Assembly: GCF_029525575.1 (NCBI RefSeq)
Contig: NZ_JAPDIA010000003.1
Location: forward strand, 736,214 to 800,213
Source: Cohnella rhizosphaerae
GTDB taxonomy: Bacteria; Bacillota; Bacilli; Paenibacillales; Paenibacillaceae
Direction: 5' to 3'
DNA: 64,000 nt
Part shown: piece by piece, positions 35,440-45,868 of the stretch
Layout: every line of letters starts with the position of its first letter
How positions within the stretch are numbered: position 1 is the first letter of the stretch
Made by a program: the position numbers and the translations under genes
The notes under the pieces: model-generated
Told to the model about the DNA's origin: nothing
Databases searched by the model: none
What the model saw: only the letters and a program-made list of their open reading frames with translations

Positions 35440-36460
35440 GACTCGAAGGTGGCATCGCGGAAGCGATCGGGCGTACGCCGCTGATCCGGTTGGGGCGGCT
35501 GTTCGCCGGCGAACCGTTCGAGGCGTACGGCAAGCTGGAATGGATGAATCCCGGCGGCAGCGCCAAGGATCGCCCGGCGCTGTACATGCTGCGCGAAGCG
35601 ATCGGGCGCGGAGAAGTGACCGAAGGCAGCGTGATCGTGGAGTCCAGCTCGGGCAATCTGGGCATCAGCCTTGCGCAGCTGTGCGCATATCTGGGACTTC
35701 GGTTCATCTGCGTGGCGGATCCCCGGACGACCCGGCGGCACCTGCAGATCATCCGGAGCTTCGGCGGCGAGATCGAGCTGGTAACCGAGCCGGACGCGCG
35801 CACGGGCGAATATTTGCCCGCCCGCATTCGCCGGGTGCAGCAGCTGGTGCGAGAGATCCCCGGCGCGTATTGGACCAACCAATACGGCAATCCGGACAAC
35901 GCGCTGGCGCATGCGGAGACGACGATGCGCGAGATCGGGGGAGCGGCTCGGGGCGATCGACTATTTGTTTTGCGGCGTCAGCTCGTGCGGCACGATCCGC
36001 GGCTGCCGCGATTATATCCGACGACGGGGCTGGTCGACGAAGATCGTCGCGGTCGACGCGGAGGGCAGCGCGCTGTTCGGCGGATCGGACGGCCGGCGGC
36101 GATTCCCGGGGCTTGGCGCCGCGAAGGTGCCCGACCTGCACGAAGAGGCGCTGGCCGACCTCGTCGTGCGCGTATCGGACGCCGATTGCGTGAGCGGCTG
36201 CCGGTCGCTCGTCCGGCGCGAGGCCATCCTCGCCGGCGCGTCATCGGGAGGCGTCGTCGCGGCGATCCGGCGGATCGGGCCCGACCTTCCGCGGGGAGCG
36301 GCGTGCGTCGCGATTCTGCCCGACCGGGGGGGAGCGCTACATGGACACGGTGTACGACGACGACTGGGTTCGGCGGGAGCTCGGTCTTGCGCCCGCGCCA
36401 GAAACGGGTTCGGAGCAGGCGCGTCCCGCCCGGGCGGAGAGCGAAGGTGGCGAGGAATGA
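35436..36460 (+). CDS. SbnA-like N-(2-amino-2-carboxyethyl)-glutamate synthase; two frameshifts
   Basis: 340 residues after removing one G from G5 (35937-35941) and one from G7 (36326-36332). A cysteine-synthase-fold PLP enzyme: GRTPLIRL, the PLP-binding Lys44 in NPGGSAKDRPALYM, VESSSGNLGISLAQ (phosphate/substrate loop), CGVSSCGTIRG (PLP phosphate loop) and GASSGGVVAAI. In the SbnA reaction O-phosphoserine and glutamate form ACEGA, the precursor of L-2,3-diaminopropionate. Distinguishing it from plain cysteine synthase rests on the SbnB-type partner, whose start overlaps by ATGA. Confidence 0.83.
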
Positions 36461-37429
36461 TCTATTTGCACGACGGGCATATCCGGACGCTCGGCATCGA
36501 CTGGCGCCGGTTGATCGGCATCGTAGAGTCGGTCGTCCGCGAACGGGACCGCGGCGCGTGCGTCAGTCCGGTCAAAACGTATCTTCGCTACGGCGACATG
36601 CGCAACCGCATCATCGCGATGCCGGCCTACGTCGGCGGGCCGTTCGAGCTGGCCGGCATCAAGTGGGTGGCGGGCTTCCCCGGCAATATCGATCGGGATT
36701 TGCCGCGCGCGAGCAATGCGATCGTTCTCAACGACGCGCGGACGGGCATTCCCTCGGCCTTTATTCGGAGCTCGCTGCTGAACGGCTTGCGCGCGGCGGC
36801 GGTCAGCGGCCTGATGCTGCAGGCGTACTTGGCGGCGCGGCAGCCGAAGGACGTGCGTCTCGGCATCGTCGGCTGGGGGCCGATCGGCCGCCTGCACCTC
36901 GACATGTGCGCGGACCTGCTCGGCGATCGGCTGAAGCGTGCGACGCTATTCGATCTGCGGCCGATCGATCCGGAGACGGTTCCCGCGGACCTGAGGGACG
37001 TCGTGGACATCGCGAACGATTGGCGGGAGCTTTACGATGCGTCGAACGTATTCGCGACGTGCACCGTGTCCGCCGAGCGGTACGTCGACGCGGCGCCGCC
37101 GGCCGGCGCGCTGCTCCTTAACGTCTCGCTGCGCGACTACGAGCCAGGCAGCGTATTCGGCAAAGCGATGCCGGTCGTGGACGATTGGTCCGAGGTATGC
37201 AGGGAAAACACGGATATCGAGCGGCTCCACGCGGCATGCGGACTCTCGGAAGCGGATGCGCGCACGCTCGCGGACGTCGTATGCCGGGATGCGCTGCTGG
37301 CCGTGCCCGAAGAAATGCCGGTTTTTTTTAACCCGATGGGACTGGGCGTCTTCGACATCGCGATCGCGGGCGATTATGCGAAGCGCGCCGCGGAGCGGGG
37401 GGATCGGGATCGCGCTGGAGGAATGCTGA
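36457..37429 (+). CDS. SbnB-like ACEGA dehydrogenase (ornithine cyclodeaminase family); one frameshift
   Basis: 323 residues; removing one G from G6 (37397-37402) gives the end ERGIGIALEEC at 37429. Ornithine cyclodeaminase/mu-crystallin family: the substrate-binding Lys/Arg region SPVKTYLRYGDMRNRIIAMPAYVGG, then GIKWVAGFPGN, NDARTGIPSAFIRSSLLNGLRAAAVSGL and the Rossmann motif LGIVGWGPIGRLHLDM (residues about 135-150). SbnB oxidatively hydrolyses ACEGA to L-2,3-diaminopropionate and 2-oxoglutarate using NAD. Together with SbnA it makes a building block for siderophores or peptide antibiotics. No NIS synthetase, NRPS or exporter is adjacent. Confidence 0.83.
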
Positions 37430-37449
37430 GCGAAATGAGTCCAAAGACT

Positions 37450-37490
37450 TAAGGTCGACGCCGGATTTTCATGGCGTCGGCTTTTTTAAA
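37450..37490 (+). terminator. Terminator after the diaminopropionate cassette
   Basis: CGACGCC / GGCGTCG stem with a short loop followed by CTTTTTT. Confidence 0.78.
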
Positions 37491-37545
37491 CAAATCAGAA
37501 TGTATAACTTTCGGGGTGAAGCTCAGACTTCACCCTTTTCTTAAT

Positions 37546-37850
37546 TACATGGGACTGCCGAGACGCAGCGACGCTCGGAGCGAGTGGATTTGTTCCTACA
37601 TGGGACTGCCGAGACGCAGCGACGCCCGGCCGAGCGGATTTGTTCCTACATGGGACTGCCGAGACGCAGCGACGTCCGGAGCGAGCGGATTTGTTCCTAC
37701 ATGGGACTGCCGAGACGCAGCGACGCTTGGCCCGAGCGGATTTGTTCCTACATGGGACGACCGAGACGCAGCGACGCCCGGCCGAGCGGATTTGTTCCTA
37801 CATGGGACGACCGGGACGCAGCGACGCCCGGCCCGAGCGGATTTTTTCTG
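37546..37850. repeat. 50-51-bp tandem array B, six units
   Basis: TACATGGGA recurs at 37546, 37597, 37647, 37698, 37749 and 37799 (spacings 51, 50, 51, 51, 50). The unit runs TTTGTTCCTACATGGGAC, GAGACGCAGCGACG and a variable GC-rich segment ending GAGCGGA. The core TTGTTCCTANNNGGGA is shared with array A. It lies between a terminator and the chemotaxis promoter. Confidence 0.92.
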
Positions 37851-37886
37851 GACAGACGCAGCCATCCCTCTATCGTCCCGTAGCTT

Positions 37887-37939
37887 CCCATTGCGGGCAT
37901 CCGCAATGGGCAGCTGCCGTATTCCGCAAAAATTTGCGG
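37887..37939. other. Two adjacent perfect hairpins
   Basis: CCCATTGCGG-GCAT-CCGCAATGGG (37887-37910) and CCGCAAA-AA-TTTGCGG (37924-37939) lie between array B and the chemotaxis promoter. Neither has a T tract in the plus direction. Confidence 0.75.
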
Positions 37940-37960
37940 TACCGCGCAATGGATTTTCGG

Positions 37961-37988
37961 TTACAGGGAAAAACCAGGACTTTATGAT
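37961..37988 (+). promoter_or_regulatory. Promoter of the chemosensory operon
   Basis: TTACAG (37961-37966), 16-bp spacer, TATGAT (37983-37988), 35 bp before the cheX start. Confidence 0.6.
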
Positions 37989-38023
37989 TAATGTAGTTCG
38001 AAATAACCGGTCAGGAGGCCGCC

Positions 38024-38522
38024 ATGAATATACGATCGTACACGTCGGCAAGCGAAACGGGCTGGAACGAAAGACGCTCGGACGAGCTGCTGCAGGACAT
38101 TTTGCAGGCGCTGCGCCAGGTCGTGCCGCTCCCGCTTGACGTTACGGATCCTCGCTCGGAGGAGGCGCAAGGGCAGGAAAAATGGGGCGTTCTTATCGGC
38201 GTGACGGGGGGACGTGTACGGACGCGTCGTCATCCTGGGCGAGGGCGAGGTGTTCGGGAAGCTCGGCGAAACGATGTTCGGGATGCGGCTTGAGGGCGAG
38301 ATGCTTCATTCCTTCGTCGGAGAGCTGGCCAATATGGTCGCAGGACAAGCGGCGACGATCGTTGCCGGAAGGGGTTGCAGGATCGACATCACGCCGCCTA
38401 CGGTCATCGCCGGCCGCATGCACTTTTACGGTTTGAACAACGTCGTGCGGATGTCGGTCGCGTTCGAGCGCGCGGGCGAGCTTCATTTCATCATATCCAG
38501 AGATACGGAAGGGAAGGTGTGA
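38024..38522 (+). CDS. cheX: CheX-type CheY-P phosphatase; one frameshift
   Basis: 165 residues after removing one G from G6 (38205-38210), restoring IGVTGDVYGRVVILGEGEVFGKLGETMFG. CheX/CheC-family features are the central beta-strand WGVLIGVTGDVYGRV and the catalytic helix SFVGELANMVAGQAAT (ExxN: Glu and Asn of GELANM), followed by DITPPTVIAG. CheX dephosphorylates CheY-P. RBS AGGAGG precedes the ATG. First gene of the operon. Confidence 0.82.
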
Positions 38523-38526
38523 CGCC

Positions 38527-38907
38527 ATGGCCACGATATTGGTCGTAGACGATGCGGCGTTCATGCGAATGATGCTCAAATCGATCTTGCAAAAAGGCGG
38601 GCACGAGGTCGTCGGCGAAGCCGAAAACGGCGCGGTCGCGGTGGAGAAATACGCCATGCTGAAGCCGGATCTCGTCACGATGGACATTACGATGCCGGTC
38701 ATGGAAGGGATCGAGGCGGTGCGGCTGATCAGGGCGGGCCACCCGGAGGCGCGGATCGTCATGTGCTCGGCGATGGGCCAGCAGGGCATGATCATCCAGG
38801 CCGTGCAAGCCGGCGCCAAGGACTTCATCGTCAAGCCTTTTCAGGAGGATCGCGTCATCGAGGCCGTCAACAAGCTGCTCAAAGCGGAAGGGAAGGCGGT
38901 AACGTGA
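38527..38907 (+). CDS. cheY: CheY response regulator
   Basis: 126 residues, a single receiver domain. Acidic pocket D8/D9, phospho-acceptor D53 (VTMDITMP), Ser81 in the switch position (VMCSAMG) and K103 (IVKPF). There is no output domain. It carries the signal from CheA to a motor or other target and is dephosphorylated by CheX. The stop overlaps the next start (GTGA). Confidence 0.93.
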   Translation: MATILVVDDAAFMRMMLKSILQKGGHEVVGEAENGAVAVEKYAMLKPDLVTMDITMPVMEGIEAVRLIRAGHPEARIVMCSAMGQQGMIIQAVQAGAKDFIVKPFQEDRVIEAVNKLLKAEGKAVT

Positions 38908-40743
38908 ACAATCTATCCGTCAAAAATCGGCTGGCGATCGTGCTGGCGCTCCTGCTGCTGCTGCCGAGCTCGGCGATCGGCTGGTTCTCCTACCGCAGCG
39001 CGGCTGGAGAAGTCAAATCGCAGATTCAGGGTGCCGCGAGGGAAAACGTGCAGGCCGCAGAGAGAAAAATCCAGGACCAGATCTCATCCGGCATACAGGA
39101 CGTCGATTATCTTGCGGGGCTCATGAGCGCAAAGCTGCTCGCGGGAGGCGATCCGACTAGAGCGGAGACGCTGCTCGCGCCTTTCCAGGCAGCCAAGCCC
39201 ATTTACGGAAACGTCGTCTTCGGCACGACGGAGGGACTGGCGGCGTTCGTGCCGCCCTCCGAAAAGCCCGCGGGTTACGACCCGCGCGAGCGGGACTGGT
39301 ACAAGGAGGCGATGGAACATCCGGGCGCCGCGGTCGTCTCCAGCCCGATGGTATCGGCCTCGAACGGCGAGATGATCGTCGTCATTGCCAAGACCGTCCC
39401 CGACGGCTCGGGCGTCGTAGGCGCGATGGTCGGGCTGAAAGGGTTCAGCGAGCAGATGAAGCAGTTCACCGTCGGAGAGCGGGGGTATGTGTTCGTCCTC
39501 GACGAGAACGGCAATTACCTCGCCCATCCTACCCAAAAGCTTGGGAGCAAGAACACGAACAGCTACGTCGAGCAGGTGTACGGCACCGATAGCGGCGTCG
39601 TGGACTATACGCTGGAAGGCGTAAAAAAAAGAAGCGGCATACGCGACGAACGAGCTCACGGGATGGAAAATCATGGGCGCGATCGAGCTGTCGGAGATTT
39701 CGGACGCGACGCGCGGCATTTTGTATACGACGATCATCGTCATCGCGGTTACGGCGCTCATCGGTTTTCTGCTGGCGTACGGGCTGATCCGTTCGATCAG
39801 CGCGCCGCTGAAGCGGCTGATGCAGGCGACGGAGCGGATCGCGGACGGCGACCTGACGGAGGAAGTGCCGGTTCGGAGCAAGGACGAGCTCGGCCAGCTC
39901 TCGTCGGCCGTCAATCGCATGATTGCCAAGCTCAGAACGCTGATCGGCGACGTGGTGCGTTCCTCCGAGAGCGTCGCGGCTTCGTCGGAGCAGATCTCGG
40001 CGAGCACGTACGAGATTGCCAGCGGCACGAACGTGCAGTCCGAGGCGGCCGTGGACATTCGGGAGCGATTCGGCGAGCTGTCGGCCGCGATCGCGGCCGT
40101 CGCCGAAGGCGCGGAGGCGGCAGCGCTGCTGGCGTCGCAAACTTCGGTCATCGCCCGGGACGGCGGGACCGTCGTCAACCGGTCCGTGGCCAGCATGGGA
40201 CAGGTCAGCAAGCAGGTTGCGCATCTGGCCGAGGATAGCGCCAAGATCGGCGAGATCCTCGAGGTGATCGGCGACATTGCCGAGCAGACGAACCTGCTGG
40301 CGCTGAACGCGGCGATCGAGGCCGCGCGCGCCGGCGACCAGGGACGCGGCTTCGCCGTCGTCGCCGACGAAGTCCGCAAGCTTGCGGAGCGCAGCGGCGA
40401 AGCGACCAAGCAAATCTCGGCGATCATCAAGGCCATGCAGCGGAATACCGAGCGCAGCGTAGAGGCTGTTGCCGAGGGCGTGAGCCATTCGAAGGAGACG
40501 GGCGAAGCGTTCGAACGCATTCTGTCGATGGTGTCCGCCACGGAGGGCAAGGTCGGGGAGATCGCGGCCGCCAGCGAAGAGCAGGCCGCGCAGTCCGACG
40601 AAGTCAGACGCTCGATCGAGAGCATCTCCGCCGCCAGCGAGGAGGCCGCGGCCGCTTCGGAGGAGACCGCGTCGACTTCCCGGTCGCTCGCGCAGCTCGC
40701 CGAACGGCTGCACGAGTCCGCTTCCGTCTTTAAGGTCGACTGA
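38904..40743 (+). CDS. Methyl-accepting chemotaxis protein with Cache sensor; one frameshift
   Basis: 612 residues after removing one A from A8 (39623-39630), which joins [20 protein letters not shown]. The N-terminal membrane helix ([20 protein letters not shown]) and a second one near residue 265 ([24 protein letters not shown]) flank an extracellular Cache domain, recognisable by [12 protein letters not shown] and [20 protein letters not shown] follows (about 285-340), then the signalling domain with the hairpin tip [38 protein letters not shown]. Cache domains bind small molecules such as amino or organic acids; the ligand is unknown. Confidence 0.9.
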
Positions 40744-40791
40744 CATGCCGCCGCGATTCGCGGAAGCCAACATAGAGGGGAGCATCGGGCC

Positions 40792-41214
40792 ATGACGGCA
40801 CAAGAACAGTACGTGGAGTTCGGCATCGAACGCGAGCAGTACGCCATTCGCATTCAGGACATCCACGAGATCATCAAAATGCAGGATATTACGCATATCC
40901 CCGGCGTTATGCCGTACGTCAAAGGGGTCATCAACCTGCGGGGCAAGATCGTGCCGGTGCTCAGCCTGCGCGACCTGTTCGGGATGGAGGAGCAGCCTTA
41001 TACGAAGCAGACGCGCATCGTCGTCGTGAACCATGCCGTCGACACGGTCGGCATCATCGTCGACCGCGTGAGCAAAGTGACGACGTTTAACGACATTCAG
41101 GCGCCGCAGGGGCGCTTCGGCGGACTCGACGGACGGCTTTTCACGGGGATCGGGCTGACGAGCGGCGGGTTGGTCGGCATCCTGCAGCTGGAGGAAGTTC
41201 TGCTTCAAGACTAG
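40792..41214 (+). CDS. cheW: CheW coupling protein
   Basis: 140 residues, single CheW domain. YVEFGIEREQYAIRIQDIHEIIKMQDITHIPG and VKGVINLRGKIVPVLSLRDLFGM are the standard CheW motifs. It couples the receptors to CheA. Just upstream of cheA. Confidence 0.94.
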   Translation: MTAQEQYVEFGIEREQYAIRIQDIHEIIKMQDITHIPGVMPYVKGVINLRGKIVPVLSLRDLFGMEEQPYTKQTRIVVVNHAVDTVGIIVDRVSKVTTFNDIQAPQGRFGGLDGRLFTGIGLTSGGLVGILQLEEVLLQD

Positions 41215-41228
41215 GGGGGATGCCGAGC

Positions 41229-43394
41229 ATGCTGTCTGAATACAAAGAAGTATTTCTGGAAGAGCTGGACGAGCAGCTTCAACTGATGGACGAGGTGATC
41301 ATGCAGCTGGAGCGGGATTGCGAATCCCGCGAGGTGATCCAAAGCCTGTTCCGCGCGGCGCATACGCTGAAGGGCTCGTCGGCCGCCATGGGCTTCGAGG
41401 AGATGAAGCGCCTGACGCACCGGATGGAGCACCTGCTCGATCTGGTCCGTTCCAAGGAAAAAACGGTGACGCCGCCGTTGATCGACCTGCTGTTCCGGGC
41501 GCTCGACAGCCTGAAGCTGATGAAGGAAGACATCGTGACGCAGGACTGCATCACCGTGGACGTCTCCGCATGCTTGCAGGCGCTCGAACGGTTCGGTTCG
41601 GAGGAAGCGGGCGGCGGCGTCCCCGTTACGGCGCCGTCGGCGGAGCAGGATGCGGGGCGTACCGCTTACGGGACGTCCGCCGCGGCCGCCGCCGCCGCCT
41701 CCGGATTCAAGTGGCCTGAGCTGTCCCTGTCGATCCGTCTTCATATGAAAAACGCGATCGGGCAGGGCCTTCGCCTTTATTGGGTGAGCGTCCGGCTCTC
41801 GCCGGATTGTTTCATTCAGGGCGCGAGGGCCTACGTCATACAGACGATGCTCGCGGAGTGGGGCGAAGTGCTCCTGGCCGCGCCCGATTACGAGAGCATC
41901 GGCGAGAGCGGGATGGAGACGCCGGAGCTGACGTATTTGTACGCGGGAACGCAGGAGTCGTCCGAGCTGGCCGCGATGACGGCTAATCTGGCCGACGTCG
42001 CGGGCGCGGATGCCGAGCCCGTGTCTCCCGAAGAGGCGGAGATGGACTATCGCGCGCACGGGGACGAGGAAGCCTCGCCCGAGCCGGAGCGGGAGCCGGT
42101 GTTGGTGTTGGTGCCGCCCGCGGCCGAGACGGCCGCGGCAGCCGAGTCCTTGATCCGGCAGCCCGCGTCGCCTCCGACCGCGCAGCAGCCAGCCGCGGCC
42201 GTCAAGTCCAAGGCGCAGACGATCCGCGTGAGCGTCGAGCGGCTCGACGATCTGATGAACCTCGTCGGAGAGCTCGTGATCGACCAGACGCGCATCCAGC
42301 AGGTGGCCCGCACGCAGCGCCGCCGTTTCCAGGACGACTCGGTCGGCGAGCTCGGACATATCGCGGACCATCTGTCGCGGATTATCGGCGATCTTCAGGA
42401 GAGCGTCATGAAGGCGAGGATGCTGCCGATCGAGCAACTGATGGGCCGATTCCCGCGAATGATCCGGGATCTCTCCCGGGATCTGGGCAAGGAGCTCGAG
42501 CTTGTCATGGAGGGACAGGACACCGAGCTTGACCGAACGCTCATCGAGGAGATCGCCGATCCGCTCATTCATCTGATCCGCAACGCCGTCGACCACGGCC
42601 TGGAGCTGCCCGAGGTCCGGGAGCGGGCGGGCAAATCCCGACAGGGTATCCTTCGCATCAAAGCCGCGCACGAGGACAATCAGGTCGTCATCTACGTCGA
42701 AGACGACGGCGCGGGCATCGATCCGGCCAAAATGCGGTCTTCCGCGGTCGGCAAAGGAATCATCTCGCAGGAGGAAGCGGACGCTCTGGGCGACCGGGAG
42801 GCGATCGATCTGATCTTCCGCCCCGGATTCTCCACGGCGCAGCGGGTGAGCGACGTCTCCGGACGCGGCGTCGGGATGGACATCGTCGCCAGCCATATCG
42901 AAAAGCTGAACGGCATGATCGATATCCGTTCGGAGCTCGGCCGCGGGACGTCGTTCAAGATCAAGCTGCCGCTGACGCTGGCGATCATCGTCGGGCTGCT
43001 GGTCAAATGCAACGGCCAGACGTTGATCGTGCCGATGAGCAACATCGCGGAGATCGTGCGCGTCCCCGCGGAAGAGATCCGCTCGGTCCGCGGCCAGCCC
43101 GTCGTCCTGATCCGCAACCAGGTCATTCCGGTCGCGGATATTCGCGACAGGTTCGGCGTTTCCGGAACGAACGACGGCCGGAAGCATATCCCGCTGGTCA
43201 TCATCGGCTCCGCAGAGAAGCGCCTTGCCTTGACGGTGGACGAGCTCATCGGCAATCAGGAGATCGTCATCAAATCGCTCGGCGCCTATATCGGCAAAGT
43301 GGAGGGCATCGCCGGGGCGACGATCCTGGGCGACGGCAGCGTGGCCCTGATCCTGGAGGTATCGTCCCTGTTCGGCAAGGCGGCGGTTCGATGA
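41229..43394 (+). CDS. cheA: CheA histidine kinase
   Basis: ATG 41229 is preferred because the AGGGGGG site directly abuts ATG 41220; 721 residues, intact. P1 HPt domain with phospho-His45 ([14 protein letters not shown]), a variable Pro/Ala/Glu-rich linker and a diverged P2 region (about 140-330), P3 dimerisation ([23 protein letters not shown]), P4 kinase ([13 protein letters not shown]-box; GVGMDIV and [13 protein letters not shown]-boxes) and P5 CheW-like regulatory domain ([13 protein letters not shown]). All catalytic motifs appear complete. Phosphorylates CheY and CheB. Confidence 0.95.
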   Translation: MLSEYKEVFLEELDEQLQLMDEVIMQLERDCESREVIQSLFRAAHTLKGSSAAMGFEEMKRLTHRMEHLLDLVRSKEKTVTPPLIDLLFRALDSLKLMKEDIVTQDCITVDVSACLQALERFGSEEAGGGVPVTAPSAEQDAGRTAYGTSAAAAAAASGFKWPELSLSIRLHMKNAIGQGLRLYWVSVRLSPDCFIQGARAYVIQTMLAEWGEVLLAAPDYESIGESGMETPELTYLYAGTQESSELAAMTANLADVAGADAEPVSPEEAEMDYRAHGDEEASPEPEREPVLVLVPPAAETAAAAESLIRQPASPPTAQQPAAAVKSKAQTIRVSVERLDDLMNLVGELVIDQTRIQQVARTQRRRFQDDSVGELGHIADHLSRIIGDLQESVMKARMLPIEQLMGRFPRMIRDLSRDLGKELELVMEGQDTELDRTLIEEIADPLIHLIRNAVDHGLELPEVRERAGKSRQGILRIKAAHEDNQVVIYVEDDGAGIDPAKMRSSAVGKGIISQEEADALGDREAIDLIFRPGFSTAQRVSDVSGRGVGMDIVASHIEKLNGMIDIRSELGRGTSFKIKLPLTLAIIVGLLVKCNGQTLIVPMSNIAEIVRVPAEEIRSVRGQPVVLIRNQVIPVADIRDRFGVSGTNDGRKHIPLVIIGSAEKRLALTVDELIGNQEIVIKSLGAYIGKVEGIAGATILGDGSVALILEVSSLFGKAAVR

Positions 43395-43422
43395 AAGGTT
43401 AACGAAAACGGAGGGAACACCT

Positions 43423-45021
43423 ATGAGATGGTTCGGACATTTGAACATATCCTTCAAGCTGGGCATCGCCTTCGCGCTGATGGCCGTGCTGTTGGTCTTT
43501 ACCGGAACGACGGGGCTGAGTCAGCTCGGCAAAATGAACGACGCGCTCGGCAACCTGTACGATAACAACCTGGTCCCGATTGCAAACTTATCCGGGGCCC
43601 AGGCGAAGTACGAGCTGATCGCCGTCAATATTCGCGACTATCGTACATTCGGCGATAACGCCCAGAAAAAGAAGCAATACGAAAACAATATAACGGACGC
43701 CGAGGCGGAGGTCATTCGCCAGGTCGATGTATATCGCGGGACAAAAATAACGCCTCCGGAGGTTGAGCTTCTCGCTCAATTCGATTCGGTCTGGCAGGCT
43801 TACCAGAACAAGCTGCAGGAAGCGCTGCAGCTGGCAAGCAGCGAGCAATCCGAAGCATTTGAGACGCTGCTGCAAGGTGATCTGAAGAATCAAGGCGACG
43901 CGGTGTCTCAAAAACTCAAGGACCTTGTCGCGCTGAATACCAAGATCGCGAACGATACGAGCGACAGCGGCGATCGCATGTACGCGTCGTCCCGCCGGGC
44001 GACGCTCGCCGTGATCGCGGCCGCGCTGCTGCTGAGCGTGGCGCTCGGCTTCTATATCTCGCGGCACATCTCCCGTCCGCTTCGCCGTACGGTCGAGCTT
44101 GTCGGCCGCGTGGCGCAGGGCGACCTGCGGGAGACCTCGGACATCGATACGCGGGACGAGGTAGGCAGGCTGGCCGCTTCGGTCAATCGGATGATCGAGG
44201 ATCTGCGGGGGACGGTCGGGCGCATTCAGTACTCCGCCGAAAACGTCTCCTCGGCCACGCAGCAAATATCCGCGAGCACGGAAGAGATCGCGGGCGGCAG
44301 CTCCAGCCAGGCGAACTCCGCGCAGACGATGACCGAGCTGTTCAAGGAGCTGTCGGAGGCGATCGGCTCGGTCGCGAGAAGCGCCGAGCACGCTTCGGAT
44401 CTGTCCAACGCGGCGATGGCGATCGCGCAGGACGGCAGCCGCGTCGTCGAAGCTTCGATCCAGGGCATGAACGAAGTGAACGAGCAGATGGCCCGGCTGG
44501 CGCAAGATTCAGAGCAGGTCGGCGAGATCGTATCGGTCATCGACGATATCGCCGAGCAGACCAATCTGCTCGCGTTGAATGCGGCGATCGAAGCTGCGCG
44601 CGCGGGCGATCAAGGCCGCGGCTTCGCCGTCGTGGCGGACGAGGTGCGCAAGCTCGCCGAGCGAAGCGGGGAAGCGACCAAGCAGATCGCGCAGATCGTC
44701 AAGGGCATGCAGGCGAATACCCGGCGCAGCGAAGAGGCGGTGGCGAACGGGCTGGCGGGATCCCGGCGATCGGGCGAAGCGTTCGGCGACATTCTCGCCA
44801 AAGTAAGCGAATCGGCTGGCCGGGTCGCGGAGATCGCGGCGGCGAGCGAGCAGCAGGCGGCGCAGTCGTCGGACATGATGGCGTCGATCGAGAGCATCTC
44901 CGCCGCCGCCGAGGAAGCCGCGGCGAGCAGTCAGGAGACGGCGGCGACCGCGCAGACGCTCGCAGGGCTCGCGGAAGAGCTGAATGCGTCGGTCGCGATG
45001 TTCCGCACGGACAAAGTTTAG
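43423..45021 (+). CDS. Methyl-accepting chemotaxis protein, four-helix-bundle sensor type
   Basis: 532 residues, intact. Membrane helix 1 at residues about 10-32, a helical periplasmic-type sensor (4HB_MCP-like: [23 protein letters not shown]), membrane helix 2 near 190-208 ([20 protein letters not shown]), HAMP, and the highly conserved [38 protein letters not shown] tip. It is the second receptor of this operon and shares its signalling half closely with the first, so it probably signals to the same CheA. Confidence 0.93.
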   Translation: MRWFGHLNISFKLGIAFALMAVLLVFTGTTGLSQLGKMNDALGNLYDNNLVPIANLSGAQAKYELIAVNIRDYRTFGDNAQKKKQYENNITDAEAEVIRQVDVYRGTKITPPEVELLAQFDSVWQAYQNKLQEALQLASSEQSEAFETLLQGDLKNQGDAVSQKLKDLVALNTKIANDTSDSGDRMYASSRRATLAVIAAALLLSVALGFYISRHISRPLRRTVELVGRVAQGDLRETSDIDTRDEVGRLAASVNRMIEDLRGTVGRIQYSAENVSSATQQISASTEEIAGGSSSQANSAQTMTELFKELSEAIGSVARSAEHASDLSNAAMAIAQDGSRVVEASIQGMNEVNEQMARLAQDSEQVGEIVSVIDDIAEQTNLLALNAAIEAARAGDQGRGFAVVADEVRKLAERSGEATKQIAQIVKGMQANTRRSEEAVANGLAGSRRSGEAFGDILAKVSESAGRVAEIAAASEQQAAQSSDMMASIESISAAAEEAAASSQETAATAQTLAGLAEELNASVAMFRTDKV

Positions 45022-45037
45022 AAAGGCGGGATGAACG

Positions 45038-45831
45038 ATGGCGGCAGCGAAGGCCGACGATCTCGATTTTGCGCAGTTCGTCGCGAAGCTGAAGGGCAAG
45101 ACCGGCATTGATTTGCTGCAGTATAAAGAGGACCAGATGCGCAGGCGGCTCGCCACGTTCAGGGACCGGCGGGGCTGCCGCACGTTTGGCGAGCTGTTCG
45201 AAGGCATGCTGCGCGACGCCGAGCTGTACGAGGAATTTCTCGACCGCATGACGATCAACGTCTCCGAGTTTTACCGCAATGCCAAACGCTGGGAGGCGCT
45301 GGAGAAAAAAATCATACCCGACCTGGCGGCGAGCCGCGGCAAGCTCCGCTGCTGGAGCGCGGCTTGTTCGACCGGCGACGAGCCCTATACGCTGTCGATC
45401 GTGCTCTCGGGCCTGCTCAAGCGGCATGAATACGAACTCCTGGCGACCGACATCGACAAGACGGCGATCAAAAGGGCGCGGGAAGGCCTGTATGGGCCTT
45501 CCTCGGTCCGGGAGGTGCCGAAGCCGGTCCTGAGCCGGCATTTCAAACTGACAGGGGAAACGTATGCGATATCCGACGAGATCAAGCGGAGCGTCACGTT
45601 CAAGCAGCACAATCTGCTGGCAGATCCGTACGAGCAGGGCTTCGACCTCATCGTGTGCCGCAACGTGCTCATTTATTTTACCGATGCCGCCAAGGAGAAC
45701 GTTTTCAAAAATTTTGCCAAGTCGCTGAACAAAGGCGGGTATTTATTTATAGGGGGGGACCGAACAGGTCTTCCAGCCGGAACGCTACGGGCTCGAGACG
45801 ACGGACGCCTTTTTTTTATCGCAAGACGTAA
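45038..45831 (+). CDS. cheR: CheR protein-glutamate methyltransferase; two frameshifts
   Basis: 263 residues after removing one G from G7 (45752-45758) and one T from T8 (45810-45817), giving the end ETTDAFFYRKT. The N-terminal helical domain (KTGIDLLQYKEDQMRRRLATFRDRRG) contacts receptors; the SAM-binding domain has WSAACSTGDEPYTLSIVL, LLATDIDKTAIKRAREG and FDLIVCRNVLIYF. Methylates receptor glutamates for adaptation. Left uncorrected, the sequence reads into cheB and mimics a CheR-CheB fusion. Confidence 0.9.
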
Positions 45832-45868
45832 GGACCGCTCCGGCGGGGAAGGAAAGGAGAGAGGGGCC

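Noticed and set aside
35911-37452. SbnA-SbnB fusion of over 500 residues
   Set aside because: The open frame joins the shifted end of the sbnA-like gene to sbnB. Two G-run corrections restore the normal ATGA overlap between two genes.
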